Source: an uncultured Clostridia bacterium (GTDB lineage Bacteria > Bacillota > Clostridia > Christensenellales > Aristaeellaceae). From it: 64,000 nt of DNA. Shown here piece after piece: positions 32,978 through 41,472 of the stretch. The DNA is taken from NCBI GenBank assembly GCA_946407745.1, contig CAMJPQ010000003.1, forward strand, positions 1-64,000. Reading direction: 5' to 3'. A program made the position numbers and the translations under genes. Within the stretch, counting starts at the first letter, position 1. Each line of letters opens with the position of its first letter. The notes under the pieces were generated by a model. The model did not search any database, was not told where the DNA came from, and was given only the letters and a program-made list of their open reading frames with translations.

Positions 32978-33835
32978 TCAGAACGCGGGCAGCCTGCTGA
33001 GCGTGATCATCCTGCTGTCCCGGTACACCTCCGCAATGCGGGCCGGATGGTTGCTCATCAGGTTGCCTCCGTGCCAGGGCATGAGCCAGCTCCACGGGCA
33101 GCTGCCGTCAAAGAATGCGCCGGGCGGGGGAAGCAGGCCGCACTCGTGGAAGGCGAGCGGCTTTCCCGGATAGAGCTGCCGCAGCCGGCTGTAGGCCGCG
33201 GCGTGTGTTGTTTCACCGCGGTAGGTATCAGAGCCGGCAATGTCGAAAAGCGCCGGATCCACCTCCCAGCCGGGCAGCACGTCGTCCGCGTAGCCAAGCA
33301 CCCAGAGCAGGTTGCGCAGGCCGCGCTCCCGCTCAAAGTGCTCGCGCATCATCCGCCACAGCGAGCGGAAGGCTTCCGGACCGCCCTTGCCCCACCAGAA
33401 CCATTTCCCGTCAAACTCGTGAAAGGGTCGCCAGAGCACGGGAATATCGTCCCGCTGCAGCTTCTCCAGCGCGTCGGCGGCCTGCTCCCAGCGGCTGTAC
33501 ATCAGGCTGTGTTCCTCAGTGCCCTCTGTCAGCAGCCTATCCCAGTCAGGGGTTTCTTCCTTGCTGGCAGGGTAGGTGTTGGCTTCAATCCCGGTGTGCC
33601 AGCAGATGGTGACGATGCCGCCGAGGTCATTCCACCGCCTGGCCCGCTCCACGACGCCGTCGTAATCGTCGTGGATGAAATCCAGGCCGCGGATGGCGGG
33701 CAGCTCGCCCGTCACTGCCTGGATCCACTCGTTTTCGCGGTCCGAAAAGCCCCTGCGGGGTGATTCCTGCTGGCCGAGAAGGATCGCTTTTCCCTCCATT
33801 GAGCCAAGAAGAGCGCATAAGGATTGCTTTCTCAT
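32978..33835 (-). CDS. Cytoplasmic GH26 beta-mannanase-like enzyme
   Basis: 285 residues. GH26 enzymes mostly cut beta-mannan. The acid/base Glu140 lies in IPVLWRPFHEFDGKWFWWG and the nucleophile Glu231 in PLAFHECGLLPPPG; both are intact. HDDYDG and ICWHTG also fit the family. There is no signal peptide and no binding module, so it would act on short imported chains. Its ATG overlaps the stop of the MFS gene by 4 bases (ATGA), which suggests that transporter brings in its substrate. It is the last gene of the 41221-32978 run. Mannan specificity is by family. Confidence 0.88.
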   Translation of the reverse strand: MRKQSLCALLGSMEGKAILLGQQESPRRGFSDRENEWIQAVTGELPAIRGLDFIHDDYDGVVERARRWNDLGGIVTICWHTGIEANTYPASKEETPDWDRLLTEGTEEHSLMYSRWEQAADALEKLQRDDIPVLWRPFHEFDGKWFWWGKGGPEAFRSLWRMMREHFERERGLRNLLWVLGYADDVLPGWEVDPALFDIAGSDTYRGETTHAAAYSRLRQLYPGKPLAFHECGLLPPPGAFFDGSCPWSWLMPWHGGNLMSNHPARIAEVYRDSRMITLSRLPAF

Positions 33836-35037
33836 TGCCGTTTCTCCATTTCATCCGGGCTGTGATGCCGGCTGATGAGCACAACGCTCAGCATCAGTAC
33901 GACCGGGAAGATGATGCCGGCCAGTATGCCAGACTGAATGCTTTCCCCCATGAGATGCGAAACACTGCCGACAATGGCAGGGCCAGCCGCGCCGCCCAGG
34001 TCGCCCGAGAGCGCCAGCAGGGCAAACAGGGCGGTGCCGCCCCGGGGCAGGGCAGCTGAGGAAATGCTGATGGAGCCGGGCCACATGATGCCCACGGAGA
34101 AGCCGCACAGCATGCAGCCGATCAGGCCCATCAGCGGCCAGGCCGCAAGGGCGGCCAGCAGATAGCTGCACAGGCACAGCGCACCGGAGGCGATCATAAA
34201 ACCGTGCAGGTTGACCTTTGCGCCCCAGCGCCCGTACCATACGCGGCTCAGCCCCATGAACACCGCAAAGCCGCACGCGCCCAGCAGGTCGCCCGCCGTT
34301 TTGCTGATGCCCAGGGAGGATTCCGCAAAGGCGGAGGCCCACTGCGCCATGGACAGCTCGGACGCACCGGCGCACACCATCAGGACGATGAACAGCCAGA
34401 AGAGCTTTGCCTTCAGCAGCTGCCCGATGGTCATGCTCTCCCCCTCGGCGACGATGGGCTCAATGGGGCAGGTGGCAAAGTTAAACACATTGTACAGCGG
34501 AACGATGGCCCACAGGCAGGCCAGGATACGCCACTGCCCTGTGCCAAAGATAGTGAAAAACGCCGTGGAAAGCAGGATGGTCCCCGCCGCGCCCCAACAG
34601 TAGAACGAGTGCAGCAGGCTCATCATGCCGGCTTTGTTTTCAAAGGGACAGGCCTCGATGATGGGGCTGCACAGCACCTCGATCAGGCCGCTGCCGACAG
34701 CGTAGATGACCACGCACACGAGTATGCCCGCGAAAGGGTGCGGGCACAGATCGGGCACGAAGGAGAGCATGAGGAGCCCCGCGCCGGAGGTGACCTGCGC
34801 GACGATGATGCTCCTGCGGTAGCCGATGCGGTCCACGAATTTCGCGCTCAGATAGTCAACCGCCAGCTGCGTGAGGAAAAACGTGAGGGGAATGAGGGCC
34901 AGGTCGGCGTAGGAAATGCCCCAGGTCCTGTAAAAGGTGAGAAAAAGCAGGGGAACAAAGTTTGCCGAGATGGCCTGTGTGACAAAGCCGAGATAACAGG
35001 CCAGCTTCGTCCTCCGGTAATTTGGCTGTGGCGTCAT
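33832..35037 (-). CDS. Major facilitator superfamily transporter
   Basis: 401 residues, twelve predicted spans. The FIGDR-type loop after span 2 is represented by SAKFVDRIGYRRSIIVAQV near residue 63, a usual MFS motif. The overall pattern resembles sugar permeases of the FucP/YfkF-like group. Coupling to the GH26 gene downstream makes a manno-oligosaccharide or other sugar a reasonable but unproven substrate. The upstream YjjP-like gene is 45 bases away. Confidence 0.9.
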   Translation of the reverse strand: MTPQPNYRRTKLACYLGFVTQAISANFVPLLFLTFYRTWGISYADLALIPLTFFLTQLAVDYLSAKFVDRIGYRRSIIVAQVTSGAGLLMLSFVPDLCPHPFAGILVCVVIYAVGSGLIEVLCSPIIEACPFENKAGMMSLLHSFYCWGAAGTILLSTAFFTIFGTGQWRILACLWAIVPLYNVFNFATCPIEPIVAEGESMTIGQLLKAKLFWLFIVLMVCAGASELSMAQWASAFAESSLGISKTAGDLLGACGFAVFMGLSRVWYGRWGAKVNLHGFMIASGALCLCSYLLAALAAWPLMGLIGCMLCGFSVGIMWPGSISISSAALPRGGTALFALLALSGDLGGAAGPAIVGSVSHLMGESIQSGILAGIIFPVVLMLSVVLISRHHSPDEMEKRQ

Positions 35038-35082
35038 TGTGCAATCTCCGTGCCATTATTCTGTGCTTTTGCGCTGCCATGC

Positions 35083-35853
35083 TCAGATCAGGTTCTGGGC
35101 GATCAGCGCACCGCCGGCAACCAGGCCGGCGGTGAGGATGGCCTGTATGCCGTGGGACAGGCCGGAAACCATGTCGCCGCGCATGGTGTCCTGCACGGCG
35201 TTGGTCATCGCCAGGCCGGGCAGCAGCGGCATCAGGCTGCCGGCAATCACCGCATCGATCCGGGCGGGGTAAAGCCTTGCGCACAGGAGCGGCAGCAGCG
35301 CGGACAGCAGCGCCCCGGACAGGGTGGCCACCAGCGCCTGCAGGTGAAAGCGCTCCAGCAGCAAGGTCAGCGCCTGCACCAGCGCGGTGACCAGCGCGGC
35401 AGTCAGCGTATCTGTCAGCCCGCCGCCGAACATGAGGCAGAAGCCGCCCGCGCACACCCCGGCCATGAAGATCTTTGCCGCCGCATGCCCGGCGCTCCTC
35501 TCCCCACGGATGGCTTCCAGCGCGGCGGTGGCTGCCTCGCAGTCCATTTTTCCGTCAGCCACGGCGCGGGAGATGCGGTTCACCTCGTCCACGCGGGTCA
35601 GGTTGGTGCCGGCCCTTCGCACGCGGTAGACCCCCGTTTCGGTGGAGCCGTCCAGCCGCCGGTAGCTGAGGAAAAGGCCGCTGGGCACGGCAAAGCTCTC
35701 CACCTCGTCCAGGCCGAAGGCCTGGCCCATGCGGACAATGGTTTCCTCCGCACGGAAGGTCTCCCCGCCGTTTTCCATAATCAGCTGGCCGGCAAGGCGC
35801 AGGGGCCGCATGTATTTCGTATCGGCGGCGGTCTCAACAGGCAGTGGACTCAT
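35083..35853 (-). CDS. YjjP-like ThrE_1 (DUF1212) membrane protein
   Basis: 256 residues, the normal length of the stand-alone first subunit of split ThrE exporters. The N-terminal ~120 residues are soluble (AGQLIMENGGETFRAEETIV), then five membrane segments with SLMPLLPGLAMTNAVQDTMR near 205. The YjjB-like second subunit (~150 residues) that normally sits next to it is not found on either side. In E. coli the YjjP-YjjB pair exports succinate, so the substrate here need not be threonine. It starts 15 bases after ruvC ends. Confidence 0.85.
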   Translation of the reverse strand: MSPLPVETAADTKYMRPLRLAGQLIMENGGETFRAEETIVRMGQAFGLDEVESFAVPSGLFLSYRRLDGSTETGVYRVRRAGTNLTRVDEVNRISRAVADGKMDCEAATAALEAIRGERSAGHAAAKIFMAGVCAGGFCLMFGGGLTDTLTAALVTALVQALTLLLERFHLQALVATLSGALLSALLPLLCARLYPARIDAVIAGSLMPLLPGLAMTNAVQDTMRGDMVSGLSHGIQAILTAGLVAGGALIAQNLI

Positions 35854-35868
35854 GTCATCCTCCGGTAT

Positions 35869-36363
35869 TCACTTCATGCGGAACTGTTCCTTGCTCACCC
35901 CGGCCTGGCAGTGCGTAATGGCACAGGCGATGGCGTCCGCGGCGTCGTCCGGCTGGGGCGTTTCCTTCAGGTGCAGCAGCAGCCGCACCATCTGCTGCAC
36001 CTGCTTTTTGTCCGCGCGGCCGCTGCCGGTGACCGCCTGCTTGATCTGCATCGGCGTGTATTCGTACAGCTGCTCGGTGTACTCGGTGGCGGCAATAATG
36101 GCCGCGCCGCGCGCCGCGCCCACCATCAGGGCGGTGGTCACGTTGTGGGCAAAAAAAAGCTCCTCAAAGGCCACGTCATCCGGGCGGTAGATGTTTACCA
36201 GATCTCTTACGCCCAGGTAGAGCGAGCGGAGGCGGTGCTGCATGGGCGTACCTGCATAGGTTTCCACGCAGCCGTAATCCACCAGGCGCATCCGGCTGCC
36301 CTGCGCCTCCACCACACCCCAGCCCATCAGCGCGTAGCCGGGGTCGATACCCAGTACAATCAT
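35869..36363 (-). CDS. ruvC: Holliday junction resolvase RuvC
   Basis: 164 residues. RuvC dimers cut Holliday junctions. Conserved acidic residues are in MIVLGIDPG (Asp7), VAFEELFFAHN (Glu near 68) and DDAADAIACAITHC near 140. RuvA and RuvB are not in the window, so ruvC is separated from the usual cluster. It sits in the middle of the ten-gene run between a rhodanese gene and a YjjP-like gene. Confidence 0.96.
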   Translation of the reverse strand: MIVLGIDPGYALMGWGVVEAQGSRMRLVDYGCVETYAGTPMQHRLRSLYLGVRDLVNIYRPDDVAFEELFFAHNVTTALMVGAARGAAIIAATEYTEQLYEYTPMQIKQAVTGSGRADKKQVQQMVRLLLHLKETPQPDDAADAIACAITHCQAGVSKEQFRMK

Positions 36364-36408
36364 TCATTATCCTCCGAACGGCGCATGCCGTTCACTAACC
36401 GGAATGCT

Positions 36409-36714
36409 TCAGCCTTCCTCCACTAGGTCTCCGTCATAGCTGTCCAGCCCGCCGAGCACCCGCACCGCGCTGTAGCCCATTGCCTGGAGGATCACCTCCG
36501 CCTGGGCGCACCGGTGTCCGCTGTAGCAGTACAGGTACAGCGGAGTATCCAGATCGGCCAGCTCGCCGATGTCCTGCGTCAGCCTGTCATGCCGCAGGTG
36601 CACCGCGCCGGGAATGTGCCCCGCCGCGTAATCCTCTTCGTCCCGCAGGTCGCACAGCAGGGCGGCGGGGTCGGCCGCGCAGGCGTTCAGTGCCTTTTCA
36701 AATTCGTTCATCAT
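36409..36714 (-). CDS. Rhodanese-like sulfurtransferase domain protein
   Basis: About 101 residues from the tandem ATG ATG at 36714/36711 (GGAGAG upstream). A single rhodanese domain: DLRDEEDYAAGHIPGAVHLR near residue 22 and the active-site loop YCYSGHRC, whose first CxxGxR cysteine is the likely persulfide carrier. Its start lies inside the end of the ABC ATPase gene (16-base overlap). A link to sulfur chemistry would fit if the ABC importer carries a sulfonate, but that is only an inference. Confidence 0.88.
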   Translation of the reverse strand: MMNEFEKALNACAADPAALLCDLRDEEDYAAGHIPGAVHLRHDRLTQDIGELADLDTPLYLYCYSGHRCAQAEVILQAMGYSAVRVLGGLDSYDGDLVEEG

Positions 36715-37303
36715 CTGTTTTCTCTCCAAAGGGCAAATACAGTTCATTGGCGTGGAGGCGCGCCGCCTCCGCACTGTCGTGGGTGACCAGAATCACGGTG
36801 CGGCCGCCGAGCATTTCGCGCGTTTTGTCCATCACGCGCTCACGGGTATCCTCGTCCAGGCCCTTGAAGGGCTCGTCGAGCAGCAGAATGTCGTTTTCAT
36901 GCAGCAGCGCGCGCAGCAGCGCCACCCGCCGCTTCATACCGCCGGAGAGCTCCGCGGCCCGCTGGTCGGCGCAGCCGCTCAGCCCGAAGGCGTCCAGCGC
37001 CTTCAGTATCTGTTCGCGGCGAAGCGCAGGCCTGACGAGGCGCAGATTGCCTGCGACGGTCATCCGGTCCACCAGGCGGTCCTCCTGGAACACCGCGCCG
37101 CAGCGCAGGCCCTCCATACCGATGATCTCTCCGCTGTCCGGCGCCTCCAGCCCCATCAGCAGGCGGAGCAGCGTGGTTTTGCCCGCGCCGGAGGGCGCCA
37201 TCACGGCGCTTGTTTTCCCGGCGGGGAAAGTGAGATTTACATCGCGCAGCACGGTGTGAGCGCCGTAGCTTTTGCACAGGGCGACGGTCCGTATGTCCCG
37301 CAT
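36698..37303 (-). CDS. ABC transporter ATP-binding protein, SsuB/TauB-like
   Basis: 201 residues. Walker A APSGAGKTTLL near residue 34, signature LSGGMKRRVALLRAL near 118 and Walker B ILLLDEPFKGLD near 137 are complete. The protein is short for the nitrate/sulfonate/taurine group but the core is whole. It follows its permease after 3 bases. No substrate-binding gene is near, so the importer is incomplete here or uses a distant binding protein. Confidence 0.93.
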   Translation of the reverse strand: MRDIRTVALCKSYGAHTVLRDVNLTFPAGKTSAVMAPSGAGKTTLLRLLMGLEAPDSGEIIGMEGLRCGAVFQEDRLVDRMTVAGNLRLVRPALRREQILKALDAFGLSGCADQRAAELSGGMKRRVALLRALLHENDILLLDEPFKGLDEDTRERVMDKTREMLGGRTVILVTHDSAEAARLHANELYLPFGEKTDDERI

Positions 37304-37306
37304 GGC

Positions 37307-38065
37307 TCACATCCTCTCCGCGCGGCGGCCCAGCGCGCGCAGCAGCGCCCTGACAGCCTTTTCACAAAGCAGGCTGGCCAGCACGATCACCACCGTCCAG
37401 GCCAGCAGATCGGTTGTTTCCAGATAAACCTTTGCCTGCTGCAGATAGCTGCCGACAGACCCCCTGGGGATGCCGATGACCTCCGCGGCCACGCCGCTCT
37501 TCCAGGCCAGCCCGATGGCCACCGAGCAGCCGGCGGAAAGCGAGGGCAGCACCTGCGGGAAGGTGACATGCCACAGCTTCCGCCACGGGGGAAGTCGGAA
37601 CACCCGCGCCATTTCATCCAGCTGGCGGTCTGCGGTGAGTATGCCGGAGCGCGTGTTCTGGTAGAGAATGGGCAGCACCATCAGAAACGAGATGAGCAGG
37701 GAAAGGCGCTGCGCCGAAAAGCAAATGAGCGCCAGAATAATGAATGAGGCCACCGGCACGGTTTTCACGGTCAGCATCAGCGGCGAGAGAAGGAATTCCA
37801 CCGCCCTGAAGCGGACGGAGAGCGCCGCCAGCAGCGCGCCGGAGAGTACGCCCAGCGCGTACCCCGCCAGAATGCGCAGCGTGGTATAGCCAATGGACTG
37901 CCACAGCGCCGTGGTGCCTGCAAGCTGGAACACCCGCACAGCCACCTGTGCGGGGGAGGGCAGAAACACCTCGCGGCCGATGATGACACTGGCAGCCTGC
38001 CACACCAGCAGCCAGAAAAGCAGCGGCAGGAGCCTGCGCGCCCACCGCGACAAAAGATCATTCAT
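37307..38065 (-). CDS. ABC transporter permease, SsuC/TauC-like
   Basis: 252 residues from the ATG at 38065, which follows CCGGAGGGG; a longer frame runs into the neighbouring gene. Six predicted spans, with LLPLLFWLLVWQAASVIIGR at the start and a coupling loop around KLWHVTFPQVLPSLSAGCSV near residue 175. Family members import sulfonates, nitrate, taurine or pyrimidine precursors. It pairs with the ATPase directly downstream. The start overlaps the Nudix-HAD gene by 8 bases. Confidence 0.92.
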   Translation of the reverse strand: MNDLLSRWARRLLPLLFWLLVWQAASVIIGREVFLPSPAQVAVRVFQLAGTTALWQSIGYTTLRILAGYALGVLSGALLAALSVRFRAVEFLLSPLMLTVKTVPVASFIILALICFSAQRLSLLISFLMVLPILYQNTRSGILTADRQLDEMARVFRLPPWRKLWHVTFPQVLPSLSAGCSVAIGLAWKSGVAAEVIGIPRGSVGSYLQQAKVYLETTDLLAWTVVIVLASLLCEKAVRALLRALGRRAERM

Positions 38066-39080
38066 GCAGCCCCTCCGGGGGAAAGAGTAGGCGGTGGAGA
38101 GACGGAATATCCGACACGCGCAGGTCGCAGGCGGTGCCGGCAAAGCGGTCATCCTCGTCCAGAAGAATGGAGAGAATGCCGGCCGCGCGCCCGGCCTCCG
38201 TATCCAGGGGGCGGTCGCCGATCATGACCGCGTTGCGCGGGTCAATGCAGTATTTGCCCAGCAGGTACTCAATGCTGTCTGGTGCGGGCTTGCGCGGAAA
38301 GCCGTTCTCCGCGGTGACCCACCCGGTGAAGCAGTCCATCAGGCCGCAGCTTTTCAGCAGCTGCAGGCAATCCAGGTCGTGGTGTGTGACCAGGTAGTGC
38401 TTCGCGCCACGAGCGCAGAGTGCCCGGAGCAGTTCCGGAATGCCCTTCACGGGCTGGCTGCGCAGCAGTTCGGTGCGGAAATCCGCCGCTTTTACGGCGT
38501 CCCATACCCGCGCCTCCGCCTGGCCGCTCTCCGCGGCAATCACACCCACCGCGTGGGAAAGGCTGATCTTCTGCAGCGAGAGGCAGCGCCCGGGGCTCAG
38601 CGGCAGGCCAAGCTCCGCCGCGATGCCGCACAGCGCGTGCACATAGGCGGGATAGGTGTCCATGACCGTGCCGTCGAAGTCCCACAGGAAATGGGTCAGA
38701 GGAGGATCTGAGAGGGCAAGCGAAAACGCGACCGGCTCATCCGCCGGGCAGAAGGTGTAGTCAAGCAGCTTCCTGGCCGGCACGAAGCGGAGGGCTTCAT
38801 GCTCGGTGCGCACAGGTGCGCCAACGCATTCCCCCGTGAGAAAGGTGAAATGAATGCCCTGCGCGCTGCCTGCGGTGCAGGGGCGCAGATTCGCGGCTTC
38901 AATGCGCAGCTCTTCCCGCAGCTCCCGCCGCAGGCAGGCTTCCGCGTCCTCTCCGGCCTCGCGCTTCCCGCCGGGAAACTCCCACAGGTGCGCGTTTTTC
39001 CGGCCCTCGCCGCGGCGGCAGATGAGAATGCGGCCGCTGCTGTCGCGCAGGATGCCGGCGGATACCTCAGTTTTTGCCAT
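38058..39080 (-). CDS. Fused Nudix (MutT-like) and HAD hydrolase
   Basis: 340 residues from the ATG at 39080. Residues 1-130 are a Nudix domain with an intact Nudix box ([20 protein letters not shown] then EL), MutT-like, expected to cleave 8-oxo-dGTP or a similar nucleotide. From about 133 a full HAD phosphatase follows: [20 protein letters not shown] (nucleophile Asp), VTHHD as motif II, Lys in [16 protein letters not shown], and [16 protein letters not shown] as motif IV. The two could act in sequence on one nucleotide. The frame is continuous, with no sign of a fused stop. The start overlaps the SEC-C gene; the end overlaps the permease. Confidence 0.9.
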   Translation of the reverse strand: MAKTEVSAGILRDSSGRILICRRGEGRKNAHLWEFPGGKREAGEDAEACLRRELREELRIEAANLRPCTAGSAQGIHFTFLTGECVGAPVRTEHEALRFVPARKLLDYTFCPADEPVAFSLALSDPPLTHFLWDFDGTVMDTYPAYVHALCGIAAELGLPLSPGRCLSLQKISLSHAVGVIAAESGQAEARVWDAVKAADFRTELLRSQPVKGIPELLRALCARGAKHYLVTHHDLDCLQLLKSCGLMDCFTGWVTAENGFPRKPAPDSIEYLLGKYCIDPRNAVMIGDRPLDTEAGRAAGILSILLDEDDRFAGTACDLRVSDIPSLHRLLFPPEGLHE

Positions 39081-40164
39081 GGCAGTTTTTATACTTCTTT
39101 CCGGAGCCGCAGGGGCAGGGATCATTGCGGCCCACCTTGCTGCTGTAAGGGCTGTCGCTCCTCAGCGCACAGAGCTCGTTCGGGGAATAGCCCTTGTTGA
39201 CCCACAGTGGAACGCTGTTGCAGCCGTCCATGTATTTTTTCAGAGCGTCGTTGGCTTTTTTCTCACCGACCAGCTCAAACAGGCTGCCGATGAATTCCCT
39301 TTCCTGCATTCTTGCTTCGGTGCCGAACTGAACCATGTAATTCTGATGCTCCAGCTCGCCCTCCACGATCAGGTCGTACAGGTCATCGTCGCCCAGATCA
39401 GGCGCATTCTTTTTCAGCCACTGATAAAAGGGCTGCCAGGCCGGAGCAATATCGTCGTCCAACAGACTGTTCAGCTCATCCTTGGTCAGCTTCCGGCGCG
39501 GCAGGGAAGCGGCGGGCTCGCGCTCAAGGATGTCAATCAGCAGCTCCGGCTCGTTCAGGTCAGGTGAGACGATATAGGACCTTTCCTCGAAACGCGGTGA
39601 GTTTCTCAGTGCCCACGGGCCGCTTCTGCACACATACACCATGGCCAGAGAGTCCGCTGCCTCTTCATCATCCACGTTGAGAAGGAAGGGCAGGTCCTCA
39701 ATGCAAACGGCGCCCAGCCGCCGCAGGTACAGGTCAATCAGGAAGTGCATTGCGTCTATGAAACCGAGCTTCTCACGTTCTTCCTGTGTGGGGTGGAAGG
39801 CGGGAATCAGCTCCGCGGGAACGGTGACCCGGACCTCCGTGTCGTCCGGGCCGCTGCCTTCCTCCACCCACTGCGCCAGACACATGGAGGAGAGGTGCTC
39901 CAGCGCCTCTTCAAGGGACTCGTGCTCATCCTCATCATCAAAGGTGTACACAAAGTCACCCTTCACGCCCTCCGTAGCTGCCTCGAGGGCTTCCCTCTGC
40001 GCATGGTCGAAGCACCTCAGAACGCGCATCCGGTTCTTTGCGGCCTGCAGCAGCGCCTGAATCTGTTCTTCGCCATTTATGTCCACGCTTTCGGGATCGA
40101 GATAGAAGTTCGCGAGCAGCAAGTCCTGACTCGATGCCTGCCTCATTATCTCTTCAAGCGTCAT
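39067..40164 (-). CDS. SEC-C motif protein of unknown function
   Basis: 365 residues. The only recognised part is the C-terminal zinc-binding SEC-C motif [20 protein letters not shown] (residues ~344-363) with its CxC...CH ligands. The rest is acidic and probably helical, with [20 protein letters not shown] near residue 78. SEC-C motifs occur at the end of SecA and in many unrelated proteins as a metal and protein contact. It overlaps ispG by 11 bases at its start and the Nudix-HAD gene at its end. Function unknown. Confidence 0.8.
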   Translation of the reverse strand: MTLEEIMRQASSQDLLLANFYLDPESVDINGEEQIQALLQAAKNRMRVLRCFDHAQREALEAATEGVKGDFVYTFDDEDEHESLEEALEHLSSMCLAQWVEEGSGPDDTEVRVTVPAELIPAFHPTQEEREKLGFIDAMHFLIDLYLRRLGAVCIEDLPFLLNVDDEEAADSLAMVYVCRSGPWALRNSPRFEERSYIVSPDLNEPELLIDILEREPAASLPRRKLTKDELNSLLDDDIAPAWQPFYQWLKKNAPDLGDDDLYDLIVEGELEHQNYMVQFGTEARMQEREFIGSLFELVGEKKANDALKKYMDGCNSVPLWVNKGYSPNELCALRSDSPYSSKVGRNDPCPCGSGKKYKNCHGKN

Positions 40165-41221
40165 TCTGTTCCCTTTCCGCGGCGATCCTGCGCACTTCGC
40201 TTATGAGGATCTCCGCCAGGTCGCCGGTGATTTTCCGGGGCTCCTCGCCCTTGATGAACAGCACGCCCATGCCGTCCCCGCCGCCGCCGGCAATGCCCAC
40301 GTCGGCCTCGCGCCCCTCGCCAGGGCCGTTGACCACGCAGCCCATCACGGCTACCTTGAGAGGCACGCGGATGTCCTGCAGCTCACGCTCCACACGCGCA
40401 GCGATGGCAGGCAGATCGATCTGGGTGCGCCCACAGGTGGGGCAGGACACCAGCTGCACGCCGCCGCCGCGCAGGTTCAGCGCGCGCAGGATGCTCCATG
40501 CCGCCTCAGCCTCGGGCACAGGGTCGCCGGTGAGGGATACCCGGATGGTATCCCCGATACCGTCCAGCAGCAGCGCGCCGATGCCGATGGCGCTTTTCAC
40601 CGTGCCCTGGCCGGGCAGGCCGGCTTCCGTGACCCCCACATGCAGGGGATAGTCGCAGGCCTGTGCTGCCAGGCGGTAGGCCGCCACGGTGGTGCGCACA
40701 TCGCTGGCCTTCATGGACAGCACGATGTCTGTAAAATGCGCCTCCTCCAGCATGCGGGCGTGGCGCAGGGCGCTTTCCACCATCCCCTCCGGGGTGGGAC
40801 CGCCGTATTTAGCGAGGATGTCCCTCTCCACCGAGCCGGAGTTGACACCGATGCGGATGGGAATGCCGTGGGCCTTTGCGCAGTCGGCCAGCTCGCGCAC
40901 GTGCTTTTCGCCGCCGATGTTGCCGGGGTTGATGCGCAGCTTGGCAATGCCGTTTTCCGCCGCCGTGATGGCGAGGCGGTGGTTGAAGTGGATGTCCGCC
41001 ACCAGCGGTACGGGTGAGGCGTCCACCAGTGAACGGACAGCCCGTGCGCACTCCTCATCATACACGCTCACGCGCACGAGGTCGCAGCCGGCCTCCGCCA
41101 GCGCGCGGATCTGTGCCAGTGTGGCTTCCACATTCCGGGTATCGGTGTTGGTCATGCTCTGCACCAGCACAGGATTTCCCCCGCCCAGGGGAAGGCTGGC
41201 AACGTGAACGCAGTGTGTCAT
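40154..41221 (-). CDS. ispG: 4-hydroxy-3-methylbut-2-enyl-diphosphate synthase
   Basis: 355 residues, the usual short bacterial form. IspG makes HMBPP in the non-mevalonate isoprenoid pathway. Seen: [20 protein letters not shown] near residue 20, [12 protein letters not shown] near 75, the cluster-binding end with [12 protein letters not shown] near 260 and [20 protein letters not shown] near 295 (three conserved Cys and the catalytic Glu). The start is ATG at 41221 with GGAGGC 6 bases upstream. It is the first gene of the ten-gene run and probably has the dyad-containing promoter at 41395-41441. Confidence 0.96.
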   Translation of the reverse strand: MTHCVHVASLPLGGGNPVLVQSMTNTDTRNVEATLAQIRALAEAGCDLVRVSVYDEECARAVRSLVDASPVPLVADIHFNHRLAITAAENGIAKLRINPGNIGGEKHVRELADCAKAHGIPIRIGVNSGSVERDILAKYGGPTPEGMVESALRHARMLEEAHFTDIVLSMKASDVRTTVAAYRLAAQACDYPLHVGVTEAGLPGQGTVKSAIGIGALLLDGIGDTIRVSLTGDPVPEAEAAWSILRALNLRGGGVQLVSCPTCGRTQIDLPAIAARVERELQDIRVPLKVAVMGCVVNGPGEGREADVGIAGGGGDGMGVLFIKGEEPRKITGDLAEILISEVRRIAAEREQNDA

Positions 41222-41394
41222 GGAATGCCTCCGGGGATATGATTTGCAATATTCTCAATAGCGGGCTGCGAACAGAAGCCCAAACAACCATCTCTGGCTC
41301 CGTGGCGGCCCTTCCATCGCAAGCGGTCCCTCCGACCAGTGAAACGGGGTTTCCGACGGGGGCCATCTCTGGCGCCACTTCTTTTCTGGTGAAG

Positions 41395-41441
41395 AGCATA
41401 CCGCTTGCGGCGGATGAGGTCAACCTGGCGCAAGCGGTATG
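41395..41441 (-). promoter_or_regulatory. Inverted repeat overlapping candidate ispG promoter
   Basis: A perfect 13-bp inverted repeat (41397-41409 with 41429-41441, arm CATACCGCTTGCG) spans minus-strand boxes TTGACC (41418-41423) and TATGCT (41395-41400), which are 17 bases apart. A third partial copy of the half-site (CGCAAGCGGT) is at 41318-41327. There is no T run on the minus strand, so a terminator of the protease gene is less likely than an operator. The leader to ispG is ~165 bases. Confidence 0.45.
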
Positions 41442-41472
41442 CCTGTACAGTTTTTACTGCATGCCCGGGGAA

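Noticed and set aside
41397-41441. Inverted repeat as terminator of the protease gene
   Set aside because: No T run follows on the minus strand and promoter boxes fit within it; operator is preferred, though not proven.
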